From NCBI GenBank assembly GCA_045640265.1, contig JAZUES010000225.1:1-6344 (forward strand): a stretch of 6,344 nucleotides of DNA. Reading direction: 5' to 3'. The notes below the pieces were generated by a model, which saw only the letters and a program-made list of their open reading frames with translations, had not been told where the DNA came from and searched no databases. A program made the position numbers and the translations under genes. This document shows positions 1 to 6,024 of the stretch, in pieces. The first letter of the stretch is position 1. Each line of letters starts with the position of its first letter. This stretch comes from Solibacillus sp045640265. GTDB taxonomy: Bacteria > Bacillota > Bacilli > Bacillales_A > Planococcaceae.

Positions 1-519
1 AATTTCGTTCCCGATGTTTCCTTGGATTAGCTTTAGCTGTGTATCCATATAATTAAATGATTCAGCTAATGATTGCCCTCTCGAAATCAACACTTGGCGA
101 GCTGCTGTATCTTTAGGGTTTGTGTTCACGTCCTCCATCGATTTCCAGAAATCAGTGAACGCTTGGTTGATACCAAACTCAGAAGGTTCAGACATTACAT
201 CTTCCATTTGAGAGATCGTTCTTGTTGTCGCTTCCCAGTAGCCTAATTTGTTCGTCTCTTGACGGAATTGGCGGTCTAGGAATTGGTCGCGGATACGTTG
301 AACCGATTGTGCTTCTACACCTGTACCGATATGCCCCGCTGTTGTTGGGGAGTTTAAGCCTGTACCCGGATAACCAGGAGTGGTTTCCATATTGACGCGT
401 TGGCGTGTATAGCCATCTGTGTTGGCGTTTGAGATATTATGTCCTGTTGTATATAGGGCCGATTGTTGTGTATAAAGTCCGCGTTTACTTGTTTCAAGTC
501 CCATAAATGTTGAACGCAT
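1..519 (-). CDS. flgK: Flagellar hook-associated protein 1 FlgK, N-terminal part (cut by window edge)
   Basis: FlgK forms the first hook-filament junction ring at the outer end of the hook and is exported through the flagellar type III apparatus. Reading down from the ATG at 519 gives 173 open codons to the window edge, beginning MRSTFMGLETSKRGLYTQQS. Visible hallmarks are the rod/hook N-terminal signature HNISNANTDGYTRQR at residues 27-41, the IGTGV segment at 64-68, and the RDQFLDRQFR helix at 77-86. Together these match the D0/D1 region of Bacillus FlgK. The full protein is usually around 500 residues, so about two thirds lie outside. An AGGGAGG ribosome-binding site at 528-534 sits 8 bases before the start. 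It follows flgN after 113 bases, as in the B. subtilis operon, where flgL comes next. Identification is by recognised family sequence; the partial state is due only to the window boundary. Confidence 0.97.
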   Translation of the reverse strand, partial: MRSTFMGLETSKRGLYTQQSALYTTGHNISNANTDGYTRQRVNMETTPGYPGTGLNSPTTAGHIGTGVEAQSVQRIRDQFLDRQFRQETNKLGYWEATTRTISQMEDVMSEPSEFGINQAFTDFWKSMEDVNTNPKDTAARQVLISRGQSLAESFNYMDTQLKLIQGNIGNEI

Positions 520-586
520 AGTGTGGGCCTCCCTTTTTATAGTTTGGTAAAGTTATGTATTAATAGCCGTAAAATAGCCAATAAGA

Positions 587-634
587 AAACGCATGTAGTG
601 TATCATCGCTGCATGCGTTCACTTACATGCGTTT
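587..634 (-). terminator. Competing hairpins between flgN and flgK, possible attenuator or processing site
   Basis: On the minus-strand transcript, the 11-base arm AAACGCATGTA (634-624, overlapping the flgN stop codon) is perfectly complementary to TACATGCGTTT (597-587). The loop is 26 bases, and a T-rich run TTTTCTTATT begins in the last stem bases and continues just beyond them. A second copy of the upstream arm, AACGCATG at 619-612, can pair with the same downstream arm (595-588) over a 16-base loop, so two hairpins exclude each other. Either could act as a weak terminator that reduces flgK expression relative to flgM-flgN, or as an RNA stability element. The long loop and interrupted T run make strong termination unlikely. 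The function is inferred; the inverted repeat is seen directly. Confidence 0.45.
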
Positions 635-1139
635 AGGCTTTAAATTCGTTAAATGATTTTCGAGCGACTTCTGAATTACCACGAACTTCTGCACCAGAAT
701 AGTTGAATTGTTGGTTTTGACGCTGTGGTCGCATCGCATCGAGTGTAATATTGACAAATTGTAATGAGTTAAATACCATTTTTTGATTTAAATCATTTTG
801 TATTTTTAGCTTTCCGAGTAAGTCGACTAGACGGTTTCTCACGCTTGCTAATGCTTCCTTTGATTCCGAATCTTCAGCAGCTTCAATCAACTCAGCTACA
901 GTTGGTGTGTCAGTGAAAGCAATTCCTTTTGCTCGTAGGTAATCCGTTACCATCAACTGACGCTGTTGCTCAAGTGTATCAATCGCTGCTACATGGGCTT
1001 GCTCGTTTTTGATTTGCTGATCTAACTTTTCCATATCGCCAAGCTTGATATATTCTGTCTTAGCAATCGCTAATTCGAGTAGACTTTTATGCATTTTTTC
1101 TAGCTTTTCAAGCGTTGCTACGATTTTTTCAATCGACAT
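633..1139 (-). CDS. flgN: FlgN-family flagellar export chaperone (YvyG)
   Basis: A 168-residue cytoplasmic protein of the FlgN family. Members bind the C-terminal helices of the hook-associated proteins FlgK and FlgL, keep them unfolded and deliver them to the export gate. The sequence is nearly all helical and highly charged. The typical N-terminal HKSLLELAIAKTEYIKLGD segment (17-35) is followed by a long helix rich in Q, E and K and by NDLNQKMVFNSLQF near 115-128. The C-terminal 30 residues are rich in Q and N and look disordered. Length agrees with B. subtilis YvyG (about 160). The start at 1139 has an AAGGGAG site at 1151-1157, 11 bases away. It lies 39 bases after flgM and directly before flgK, its expected cargo, so co-transcription from the flgM promoter is likely. 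Family assignment rests on both sequence character and operon position. Confidence 0.93.
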   Translation of the reverse strand: MSIEKIVATLEKLEKMHKSLLELAIAKTEYIKLGDMEKLDQQIKNEQAHVAAIDTLEQQRQLMVTDYLRAKGIAFTDTPTVAELIEAAEDSESKEALASVRNRLVDLLGKLKIQNDLNQKMVFNSLQFVNITLDAMRPQRQNQQFNYSGAEVRGNSEVARKSFNEFKA

Positions 1140-1178
1140 TATATGGAGCTCTCCCTTACTTAACTATTATTTTAGGAA

Positions 1179-1442
1179 TTAACGGCGATAGTACTTCAGC
1201 ATATCTGCTGCAACTTGTTTGGCATCTACTTTGTAATTCCCTGAATCAATATCTTCTTTTAGCTTTTTCATGCGTTCCGCGCGTTCGTTTGCATACGTTG
1301 ACGTTGACTGCATCTCTTTTGCTTTTGAAGAAATTTCGATATGGTCTGCAAATGTTTTTGACGTATTTTCGCTTTTGGCAACACGTGTTTGATTTTGGTA
1401 GGATTGAATAGCTTGTAAACCAATTGGATTAATTTTCATCAT
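1179..1442 (-). CDS. flgM: Anti-sigma-D factor FlgM
   Basis: FlgM binds and inactivates the flagellar sigma factor sigma-D (sigma-28) until the hook-basal body is finished, so that filament genes are not expressed too early. The 87-residue product matches the family in length (B. subtilis 88). It has the Bacillus-type start MKINPIG, a flexible N-terminal half, an ISSKAKEMQ segment near 37-45, and the C-terminal sigma-binding helices ending in GNYKVDAKQVAADMLKYYRR. There are two adjacent ATG codons, at 1442 and 1439. The GGGGAGG site at 1449-1455 is 6 and 9 bases from them, and the second ATG gives the MKIN start usual in the family, so the true start may be 1439. A near-consensus sigma-D promoter lies at 1482-1508, which makes the gene part of a negative-feedback loop on its own target. 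Confidence 0.95.
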   Translation of the reverse strand: MMKINPIGLQAIQSYQNQTRVAKSENTSKTFADHIEISSKAKEMQSTSTYANERAERMKKLKEDIDSGNYKVDAKQVAADMLKYYRR

Positions 1443-1481
1443 AATAGGCCTCCCCTCAATTAAATCCTCTGTCTACAATAT

Positions 1482-1508
1482 ATTTCGGTTGTAACAGAAA
1501 ATTGTTTA
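1482..1508 (-). promoter_or_regulatory. Sigma-D (sigma-28) promoter of flgM
   Basis: On the minus strand TAAA (1508-1505) is followed by exactly 15 bases and then ACCGAAAT (1489-1482). The Bacillus sigma-D consensus is TAAA, 15 or so bases, GCCGATAT, so the -35 matches fully and the -10 matches 6 of 8 with ideal spacing. It is 40 bases upstream of the flgM start and downstream of the yvyF terminator. This is where a sigma-D-dependent flgM-flgN-flgK promoter is expected from B. subtilis. No competing sigma-A promoter of similar quality is seen in this gap. Confidence 0.85.
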
Positions 1509-1580
1509 CGATTTCTTTTGAAAAATGGTCATTTTAGCTGTCGCAAATGATAGATTCGACCTTCTCTTAATTTTACTAAA

Positions 1581-1613
1581 AATAAAAGCGAAGTCCTATT
1601 TTTAAGACTTCGC
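1581..1613 (-). terminator. Intrinsic terminator after yvyF
   Basis: On the minus strand a perfect 8-base stem GCGAAGTC (1613-1606) / GACTTCGC (1595-1588) encloses a 10-base loop. It is followed at once by TTTTATTTTT. It begins 12 bases after the yvyF stop codon. It would end transcripts arriving from comFA-comFC-yvyF and isolate flgM behind its own sigma-D promoter. Confidence 0.9.
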
Positions 1614-1625
1614 CTGCGAACATGA

Positions 1626-2036
1626 TTATTTTTTTTCTGAATGATATGTACCGCGGTCACGACGCACTACATCTTTACGGAATTCTTTAGCCGCTTCAAA
1701 TGTGCGTAGATCCGATTTAAGTTCGCCTTGACAAGTCTCACAAAGCTTCCCTTTTGTTGTTAAACGTCCGCAGTTATCACATGGATAACCTAAGCTTGGG
1801 AATACCGCTGGATGTAAGCGCCCTTTTCGTACCCATTTGTAAAGTAAATCCTTATTAACACCTGTCGCCTCGATAATACGATCAACATTGGCCGCACGAT
1901 TTTCACGCTTACGTAAAAAACGGTACACCACTTGGTACATATCCTCTTCTTTTTGCGCACAATTATGACAAACTTCGCGTAATCCCGTGTAATTGAAAAA
2001 ATCATCACACATCGGGCAATTTCTTAACTCTGCCAT
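1626..2036 (-). CDS. yvyF: Flagellar operon protein YvyF (TIGR03826 type), two zinc knuckles
   Basis: A 136-residue protein matching the YvyF family, which sits between the comF genes and flgM in Bacillales; its molecular role is not settled as far as I know. Two Cys4 zinc-binding sites are visible: C7/C10 with C23/C26 at the N-terminus, and C86/C89 with C99/C102 in the second half. Between them is a basic helical stretch RKRENR (42-47) and a helix-turn-helix-like segment, NVDRIIEATGVNKDLLYKWVRKGRL (50-74), suggesting nucleic-acid or protein binding. The tail is charged. The start at 2036 has an AGGGGG site at 2044-2049, 7 bases away. A perfect TATAAT box lies 38 bases upstream of the start and a strong terminator follows. 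Its constant linkage to flgM suggests a regulatory part in flagellar timing; that is inference. Confidence 0.92.
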   Translation of the reverse strand: MAELRNCPMCDDFFNYTGLREVCHNCAQKEEDMYQVVYRFLRKRENRAANVDRIIEATGVNKDLLYKWVRKGRLHPAVFPSLGYPCDNCGRLTTKGKLCETCQGELKSDLRTFEAAKEFRKDVVRRDRGTYHSEKK

Positions 2037-2074
2037 TGGTCTTCCCCCTATTCGTCCGTAAATACTCTACAATC

Positions 2075-2102
2075 ATTATACATAACGTGACCATTTTTTC
2101 AT
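2075..2102 (-). promoter_or_regulatory. Candidate sigma-A promoter of yvyF
   Basis: In the 113-base gap between comFC and yvyF the minus strand carries a perfect -10 TATAAT (2080-2075). Sixteen bases upstream is ATGAAA (2102-2097), a 4 of 6 match to TTGACA. A better-looking TTGTCA lies just upstream but at 22 bases it is too far. The gap has no terminator after comFC, so yvyF could be served both by read-through from comF and by this promoter. The -35 is the weak part of the call. Confidence 0.5.
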
Positions 2103-2149
2103 TGACAACTTTATTACTTTTTCAGATATGAGTGGATATTCCCTATTTT

Positions 2150-2755
2150 TCAACCATGGATTAATGTAAATCCACGTACGTCCCTAGCACCTGCTTGTTT
2201 TAGCACTCTTTCGGCATGTCGCATCGTCGTGCCTGTTGTATATATATCGTCAATTAATAGGATATTTTTATCTTTTATAATTACTGGGTCTATTACGTCA
2301 AATAGCTGCGGGGTTTGCAATCGTTCTACTCGAGATTTTAAGGATTGCCGCTCTTTTGAAAGCTTTGTTAAATGTTGTTCGAATGGAATATTGGCAGCTT
2401 TCAACAGTTCATCAACCTGTGCGAACGTTCGGATTTTCAAGTTATCTGGATGCATCGGGATTGGGACAATGGTGTAGGTTTCATTTTTTAAATGTTCGTG
2501 GATTATTTGATTGAATGTGTGTGCTAGTAGGACATCATGTAAAAACTTATAGCGATGTAAAAAATCTTTCATCGCATCGTTATAGTGATAAAGCGAAATA
2601 ACCTCTACTTCACGTTGCTGTTCGATTCGTTCAAAGCGTTCTTCACAGCGGGGGCAAATCGTTTGTGGCAATGTTTTTACGAGTAGTTCCTTCCAACCAA
2701 AGCGAAATTGGAGCTCGCGTTCGCATAATAAGCAGTGGGTAATCGTTTTATTCAT
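2150..2755 (-). CDS. comFC: Competence protein ComFC, phosphoribosyltransferase-like
   Basis: ComFC (ComF/GntX family) acts in the cytoplasm with ComFA during uptake of transforming single-stranded DNA; its enzymatic reaction is not established. The 201-residue product has an N-terminal Cys4 zinc finger (C8, C11, C34, C37) and a type I phosphoribosyltransferase fold. The core includes VPIPMHP (97-103), the RTFAQ motif (109-113; RGFNQ is usual in the family) and the PRPP-binding loop LLIDDIYTTGTT (166-177). The length is slightly short of the B. subtilis protein. The ATG lies inside the end of comFA (8-base overlap), with GGAG in the last codons of comFA as ribosome-binding site, so the two are translationally coupled. 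The comFB gene that separates them in B. subtilis is missing. Confidence 0.95.
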   Translation of the reverse strand: MNKTITHCLLCERELQFRFGWKELLVKTLPQTICPRCEERFERIEQQREVEVISLYHYNDAMKDFLHRYKFLHDVLLAHTFNQIIHEHLKNETYTIVPIPMHPDNLKIRTFAQVDELLKAANIPFEQHLTKLSKERQSLKSRVERLQTPQLFDVIDPVIIKDKNILLIDDIYTTGTTMRHAERVLKQAGARDVRGFTLIHG

Positions 2756-4166
2756 ACTGGTTCATCTCCAAAATCTTTTTTCGTGCTACATCCATCTCCA
2801 GCGTCAACCCGTGATGAAAAAATGTAATATCACCATCAGGAAAGGCCATATTCCGCCCAACACGTCCGCTAATTTGAATCAATGCACTCGACGTAAAAAC
2901 GGGATTTTCTGCACCGATGACGGCTACTTGGACGTTTTTGATCGTAATGCCGCGCTCTAAAATGGTTGTCGTTAAAAGTCCTTTTCGCTCTTCGTTTCTG
3001 AGTTGCACTACTTTTTCCTTTCTGTTCGGGTCTTCTGCATGCACGCTTTCAATGGTAGGGTCGAATTTTTGAAATAGCGGTGTCGCCAGTTCCATGAGTT
3101 CGATTGTCGGGAAAAAGATAAGAAATGGCTCGTTGTTATGGAGTCGCTGTTCAAGCCAACGTACGAGTTTTGGCGGGATTTTGCCCTTTTGAAAGGCTTT
3201 TTCGTAACTCCAAAGGGATTGGAATTTTGGGACAGGTAGCGGGAAGCCATGAAAACGGCGTGCGATAAAGGAATAGCCCCAGTTTTGTTTTGACTGTTGA
3301 GTGAGTAGCTTTTGAGATGGGGTTGCGGTAACAAATGCGATGGGGGCTTCGGAAGTTTTTGCCTTAAGAACCGCGCGTTGTAAGGCTTCGTCAAATGTAT
3401 AAGGAAAGGCATCCGCCTCGTCGACAATCATCACATCGAATGCGTTTTCAAATCGGTATAATTGGTGGGTCGTGGCGAGAACGAGCTGCGCGAATCCATG
3501 TTGCTGTGGAGCATTGCCGTAATAGGCGTGAATAATGGTGTTTTGAAAAACTTGTTGGAATCTCGGAAATAACTCAAGAACTACATCTGTTCGTGGTGTT
3601 GCGACACAGACTCGTTTTCCTGTTAGTAGTGATTGCTGGATGGCTGCGAAAAGGATTTCTGTTTTTCCGGCTCCGCACACAGCTGACACCAGATGATTGC
3701 GGTTTTGAGCGAGGCTTTCCGTTAATTCATTTGCGGCTTTTGCTTGTTGTGGTGTTAGTTGACCAGACCAGATGAAATTTGGCGTAGGTTGTGCGAGTGG
3801 TTTTTCTTTTGAGTGCCATAGGAGTAGTTCATCACAGCTACACATCCGTCCCATTGTGATGCAGTGACGGCAGTAATAGCATGTAGCATTACATTTTGCA
3901 CAGTGGAAGGCGACGAATTTTTGACGACTTTCATTGTGACAACGCCTGCAACTAAGTTTGGGTTTTGTTCGAACAGCAGGCACGACTTCAAAAAAGCCGC
4001 GGTTGATATAGGTTTCAATTTTAGGTTGTGGGAATGGTGTGTGATTGCGTTGCCAAATGCGGCCAGTGAAGAAGTTTCTGATGGTGGGTTCGATGAGGAG
4101 GCCTTTGTAAGTCCTGAATTGGTGGAGTTTTGTGAGCTTGTAATGCTTGGATCGTTGTTTGATCAT
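2748..4166 (-). CDS. comFA: ComFA, DEAD-box-like ATP-dependent DNA-uptake helicase
   Basis: ComFA is the membrane-associated cytoplasmic ATPase that helps draw single-stranded DNA through the ComEC channel. Using the ATG at 4166 the product has 472 residues, close to B. subtilis ComFA (463). An N-terminal zinc region holds nine cysteines between 73 and 111 (CRRC, CAKC, CYYCRHC, CSC). Two RecA-like domains follow: Walker A CGAGKTE at 164-170, Walker B IVDEADAFPY at 247-256, the TATPS motif at 280-284, and motif VI QISGRVGR at 431-438. The frame stays open upstream to a TTG at 4199, but the AAGGAG site at 4175-4180 is 8 bases from the ATG at 4166, which decides the start. It begins only 32 bases after the degV terminator, with no recognisable promoter or ComK box between. 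It overlaps comFC at its end. Confidence 0.96.
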   Translation of the reverse strand: MIKQRSKHYKLTKLHQFRTYKGLLIEPTIRNFFTGRIWQRNHTPFPQPKIETYINRGFFEVVPAVRTKPKLSCRRCHNESRQKFVAFHCAKCNATCYYCRHCITMGRMCSCDELLLWHSKEKPLAQPTPNFIWSGQLTPQQAKAANELTESLAQNRNHLVSAVCGAGKTEILFAAIQQSLLTGKRVCVATPRTDVVLELFPRFQQVFQNTIIHAYYGNAPQQHGFAQLVLATTHQLYRFENAFDVMIVDEADAFPYTFDEALQRAVLKAKTSEAPIAFVTATPSQKLLTQQSKQNWGYSFIARRFHGFPLPVPKFQSLWSYEKAFQKGKIPPKLVRWLEQRLHNNEPFLIFFPTIELMELATPLFQKFDPTIESVHAEDPNRKEKVVQLRNEERKGLLTTTILERGITIKNVQVAVIGAENPVFTSSALIQISGRVGRNMAFPDGDITFFHHGLTLEMDVARKKILEMNQYE

Positions 4167-4174
4167 TTGTTCGT

Positions 4175-4180
4175 CTCCTT
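4175..4180 (-). promoter_or_regulatory. Ribosome-binding site fixing the comFA start
   Basis: AAGGAG on the minus strand, 8 bases before ATG at 4166. It lies downstream of the alternative TTG codon at 4199, so it serves only the shorter reading and rules against the 483-residue version. Confidence 0.85.
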
Positions 4181-4197
4181 TTTCGTTTATTAAAGAC

Positions 4198-4235
4198 AAA
4201 AAACAGCCACTAATTTAAAAAAATCATAGTGACTG
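4198..4235 (-). terminator. Intrinsic terminator after degV
   Basis: Minus-strand RNA pairs CAGTCACTA (4235-4227) with TAGTGGCTG (4212-4204), nine pairs including one U-G, around a 14-base AT-rich loop. The run TTTTTT (4203-4198) follows directly. It starts 16 bases after the degV stop codon. On the plus strand the U-G pair becomes a C-A mismatch and no T run follows, so it is oriented for degV. Confidence 0.88.
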
Positions 4236-4251
4236 CCTCTGAATGTCTAAT

Positions 4252-5094
4252 TTAGTTTTTTAACCAGCCCATTGCGATGGCGCCTTCACCTAAGTGTGTG
4301 CCGATTACTGGACCGAAGTAGCTTAATGTAATATCAACGGATGGATACTTTTCAGATAACCTATTCATCCATTCACGTGCCTCTTCTTCACAGTTTGCAT
4401 GAATGATTGTGGCTTGTAATGCACCGTGTTTTTGGACTGCTATCTCAAGTTGCTCTTCCACTCGTCGCAATGCCTTTTTACGTGTGCGAATTTTTTCAAA
4501 TGGGACGATGACTTTGTCTTGGAATGTTAACACCGGCTTTACTTGAAGTAATCCGCCAATTAACGCCGCTGCAGCCGAAAGTCGCCCACCTCGTTGTAAA
4601 TGATTTAAATCATCGACAATGATATAGTCTTCCATCGATGTTTTCAAGTCCTCTAAATGTGCGATAATCTCTTCAGCAGATGCACCCTCCGCAGCTTTTT
4701 TCGCTGCTTCTTTTACATACATTCCTTGTAAATAGGCAGCCACTTCCGAATCAAATGCATATACTTTTATATTTTCTACCATATCACCAGCTTGTACCGC
4801 ACCTTCGAATGTACCGCTAATACCGCTTGATAAATGGATCGTTACGATTTCATCATAATCTGTTGCTAACTTTTCAAAAAGCTCCACGAATTTTCCAATC
4901 GGTGGCATGGTTGTTTTCGGAAATTCCTTTGCCCCACGTACACGATCATAAAATTCAGTAGCTGTAATTGTCACTTCTTCATCATAAACGGTTCCTTCAA
5001 TGTTAACCCCTAAAGGAATCATATGAATATTGTACGCTTTTCGTTCTTCAAGCGTTAAATAGGCTGTACTATCTGTCACAATTGCAGTTTTCAT
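4252..5094 (-). CDS. degV: DegV family fatty-acid-binding protein
   Basis: DegV proteins are soluble two-domain proteins that bind a fatty acid; in Firmicutes, FakB-type members present exogenous fatty acids to the kinase FakA. The 280-residue product has full family length and the conserved marks in order: TDST at 7-10, the lipid-contacting TTMPP at 61-65, HLSSGISGTF at 87-96, FDSE at 114-117, LNHLQRGGRLS at 163-173, IGGLLQVKPVL at 179-189 and GTHLGEGA at 265-272 near the C-terminus. ATG at 5094 follows an AGGAG about 12 bases upstream, a slightly long spacing. It has its own promoter and terminator, so it is a single-gene unit placed before comFA, as in B. subtilis (yviA). Whether it acts as a FakB cannot be told from the sequence, since no fakA is in view. 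Confidence 0.93.
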   Translation of the reverse strand: MKTAIVTDSTAYLTLEERKAYNIHMIPLGVNIEGTVYDEEVTITATEFYDRVRGAKEFPKTTMPPIGKFVELFEKLATDYDEIVTIHLSSGISGTFEGAVQAGDMVENIKVYAFDSEVAAYLQGMYVKEAAKKAAEGASAEEIIAHLEDLKTSMEDYIIVDDLNHLQRGGRLSAAAALIGGLLQVKPVLTFQDKVIVPFEKIRTRKKALRRVEEQLEIAVQKHGALQATIIHANCEEEAREWMNRLSEKYPSVDITLSYFGPVIGTHLGEGAIAMGWLKN

Positions 5095-5120
5095 TATTTT
5101 CCCACACTCCTATGTTCAAT

Positions 5121-5149
5121 AGTGTAACGTATCTCTATGTAATTGTGAA
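5121..5149 (-). promoter_or_regulatory. Sigma-A-type promoter of degV
   Basis: On the minus strand TTCACA (5149-5144; 5 of 6 to TTGACA) and TACACT (5126-5121; 4 of 6 to TATAAT) are separated by exactly 17 bases. They lie 27 bases upstream of the degV start and downstream of the preceding terminator. Confidence 0.6.
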
Positions 5150-5196
5150 CGATATTCTACAATTGTAATAGATGTCCATCTCTCTCTTATTATATG

Positions 5197-5231
5197 AAAA
5201 AAACGTCTCGACATATACATGCTAGAGACGT
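5197..5231 (-). terminator. Intrinsic terminator after the lipoprotein gene
   Basis: Minus-strand RNA forms a perfect 7-base stem ACGTCTC (5231-5225) / GAGACGT (5209-5203) with a 15-base loop that contains a small CAT/ATG inner pairing. Seven consecutive T (5203-5197, the first within the stem) follow. The upstream arm is also half of a 12-base palindrome AGAGACGTCTCT (5224-5235), so an alternative local fold exists. Confidence 0.87.
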
Positions 5232-5259
5232 CTCTTTGAATCGAATAGTTTCCACTAAA

Positions 5260-5778
5260 TTATTCGTTACCAATATAATAAATGCTTGAAACTTTCCACG
5301 TGTCTTCTTTTACTAAAACTGTTACTTGTCGACCCGCTCCTGAAAGTTCTGCACCGGTTTCAATTTCTTTTGTTTCCGTTTTTAAATTCGAAAACACCTG
5401 TGCTTCGTCTTCCTTATACTTCACAATTGTAACGTCCTCTGCTACTCGATTGACGTCGTATTGTTCGAACACTTCTGATACTGCTTGTACATCTTCTTCA
5501 TATTTAAAGCCTTTTGCATTTTTTGAGATAATTTGTTTATAACGTTCTAAATCTTCTTCATTAAAGGCTGTAATATATTCATTAAATGCAGATAAAATTT
5601 CGTTTTTTTCATTTTCTGGAACATTTGCAGCTTCTTCAATCGAGTCGCCTAAAATTTCAAATCCAACTGTTCCTTCATCAATTGTATCTTGTAATTCTTC
5701 TGGTGATGCCTCTTTTTCATCGTTCCCACAAGCTGCTAATACAAAAACTGCCATTATAGCTACTAACCATTTTTTCAT
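5260..5778 (-). CDS. Predicted lipoprotein of unknown function
   Basis: From ATG at 5778 the product has 172 residues. It starts with a clear lipoprotein signal peptide: MKK, a hydrophobic stretch WLVAIMAVFVL (4-14), then the lipobox LAAC with the lipid-modified cysteine at 17, followed by GND. The mature part is acidic, with a linker and helix rich in E up to about 65. From about 63 (SAFNEYITAFNEEDLERY) to the end (VTVLVKEDTWKVSSIYYIG) it resembles the helix-plus-curved-sheet layout of NTF2/SnoaL-like domains, so a small-molecule or protein-binding role outside the membrane is possible. I do not recognise a specific family. The frame extends upstream to a GTG at 5838, but that would bury the signal peptide behind a non-hydrophobic lead. 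The AGGAGGG at 5790-5796 supports 5778. It has its own promoter and terminator. Confidence 0.88.
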   Translation of the reverse strand: MKKWLVAIMAVFVLAACGNDEKEASPEELQDTIDEGTVGFEILGDSIEEAANVPENEKNEILSAFNEYITAFNEEDLERYKQIISKNAKGFKYEEDVQAVSEVFEQYDVNRVAEDVTIVKYKEDEAQVFSNLKTETKEIETGAELSGAGRQVTVLVKEDTWKVSSIYYIGNE

Positions 5779-5789
5779 AATTTTACAAA

Positions 5790-5796
5790 CCCTCCT
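5790..5796 (-). promoter_or_regulatory. Ribosome-binding site of the lipoprotein gene
   Basis: AGGAGGG on the minus strand, 11 bases before ATG at 5778. The spacing is a little long but the match to the anti-Shine-Dalgarno is strong. It lies downstream of the GTG at 5838, so it decides for the shorter start with the signal peptide at the N-terminus. Confidence 0.75.
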
Positions 5797-5803
5797 GCAA
5801 AAC

Positions 5804-5812
5804 ATTTTAGCA
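5804..5812 (-). promoter_or_regulatory. Extended -10 promoter of the lipoprotein gene
   Basis: TGCTAAAAT on the minus strand is an extended -10 (TGn followed by TAAAAT, 5 of 6). No good -35 is present 16-18 bases upstream. Transcription would begin near 5797, almost at the ribosome-binding site, giving a leader of only about 20 bases. Confidence 0.5.
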
Positions 5813-5885
5813 CACAAAGGACTAAAATTCGATGACACTTACTTGTCCGTTCACGCTTACTTCCTATAAGACGAACAATTCTGGG

Positions 5886-5995
5886 AGATGTTGCGTTTCT
5901 ATAAAGATACGGTTGCTGTCGTAGTTATTCTTTCCTCTAAATATAGTGGGGATTTGGGGATAGTCTTTCGGCGGGCTCAGCATACATTCACAAAG
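5886..5995 (-). repeat. Intergenic repeat element, copy 1 (degenerate)
   Basis: Read on the minus strand this copy starts with CTTTGTG (5995-5989). GCCCGCC (5976-5970) begins 19 bases after that start, preceded by TATGCTGA. AGAGG (5938-5934) lies 31 bases beyond GCCCGCC, then GCAACCGT, and AACAT (5892-5888) near the end. Order and spacing match copies 2 and 3. The internal GGCGC/GCGCC stem present in the others has decayed here. It is head-to-head with copy 2, and the two leading ends face each other across about 30 bases. No coding sense is seen. Confidence 0.6.
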
Positions 5996-6024
5996 GATCT
6001 TTACAAGAGTCTTTTGCGAATGTT

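Noticed and set aside
2075..2113. TTGTCA as the -35 of the yvyF promoter
   Set aside because: It is 22 bases from TATAAT, too far for sigma-A. The weaker ATGAAA at 16 bases is preferred.
3864..4193. Plus-strand frame of 109 residues opposite the comFA N-terminus
   Set aside because: It is antisense to the zinc-finger region of a clear comFA gene, without promoter or ribosome-binding site. It is a shadow of the real gene.
4167..4199. Longer comFA start at TTG 4199
   Set aside because: The only good ribosome-binding site (4175-4180) lies inside this extension and serves the ATG at 4166. The extra 11 residues are not needed to match the family length.
5779..5838. Longer lipoprotein start at GTG 5838
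   Set aside because: It would place 20 residues before the signal peptide and precede both the ribosome-binding site and the likely promoter.
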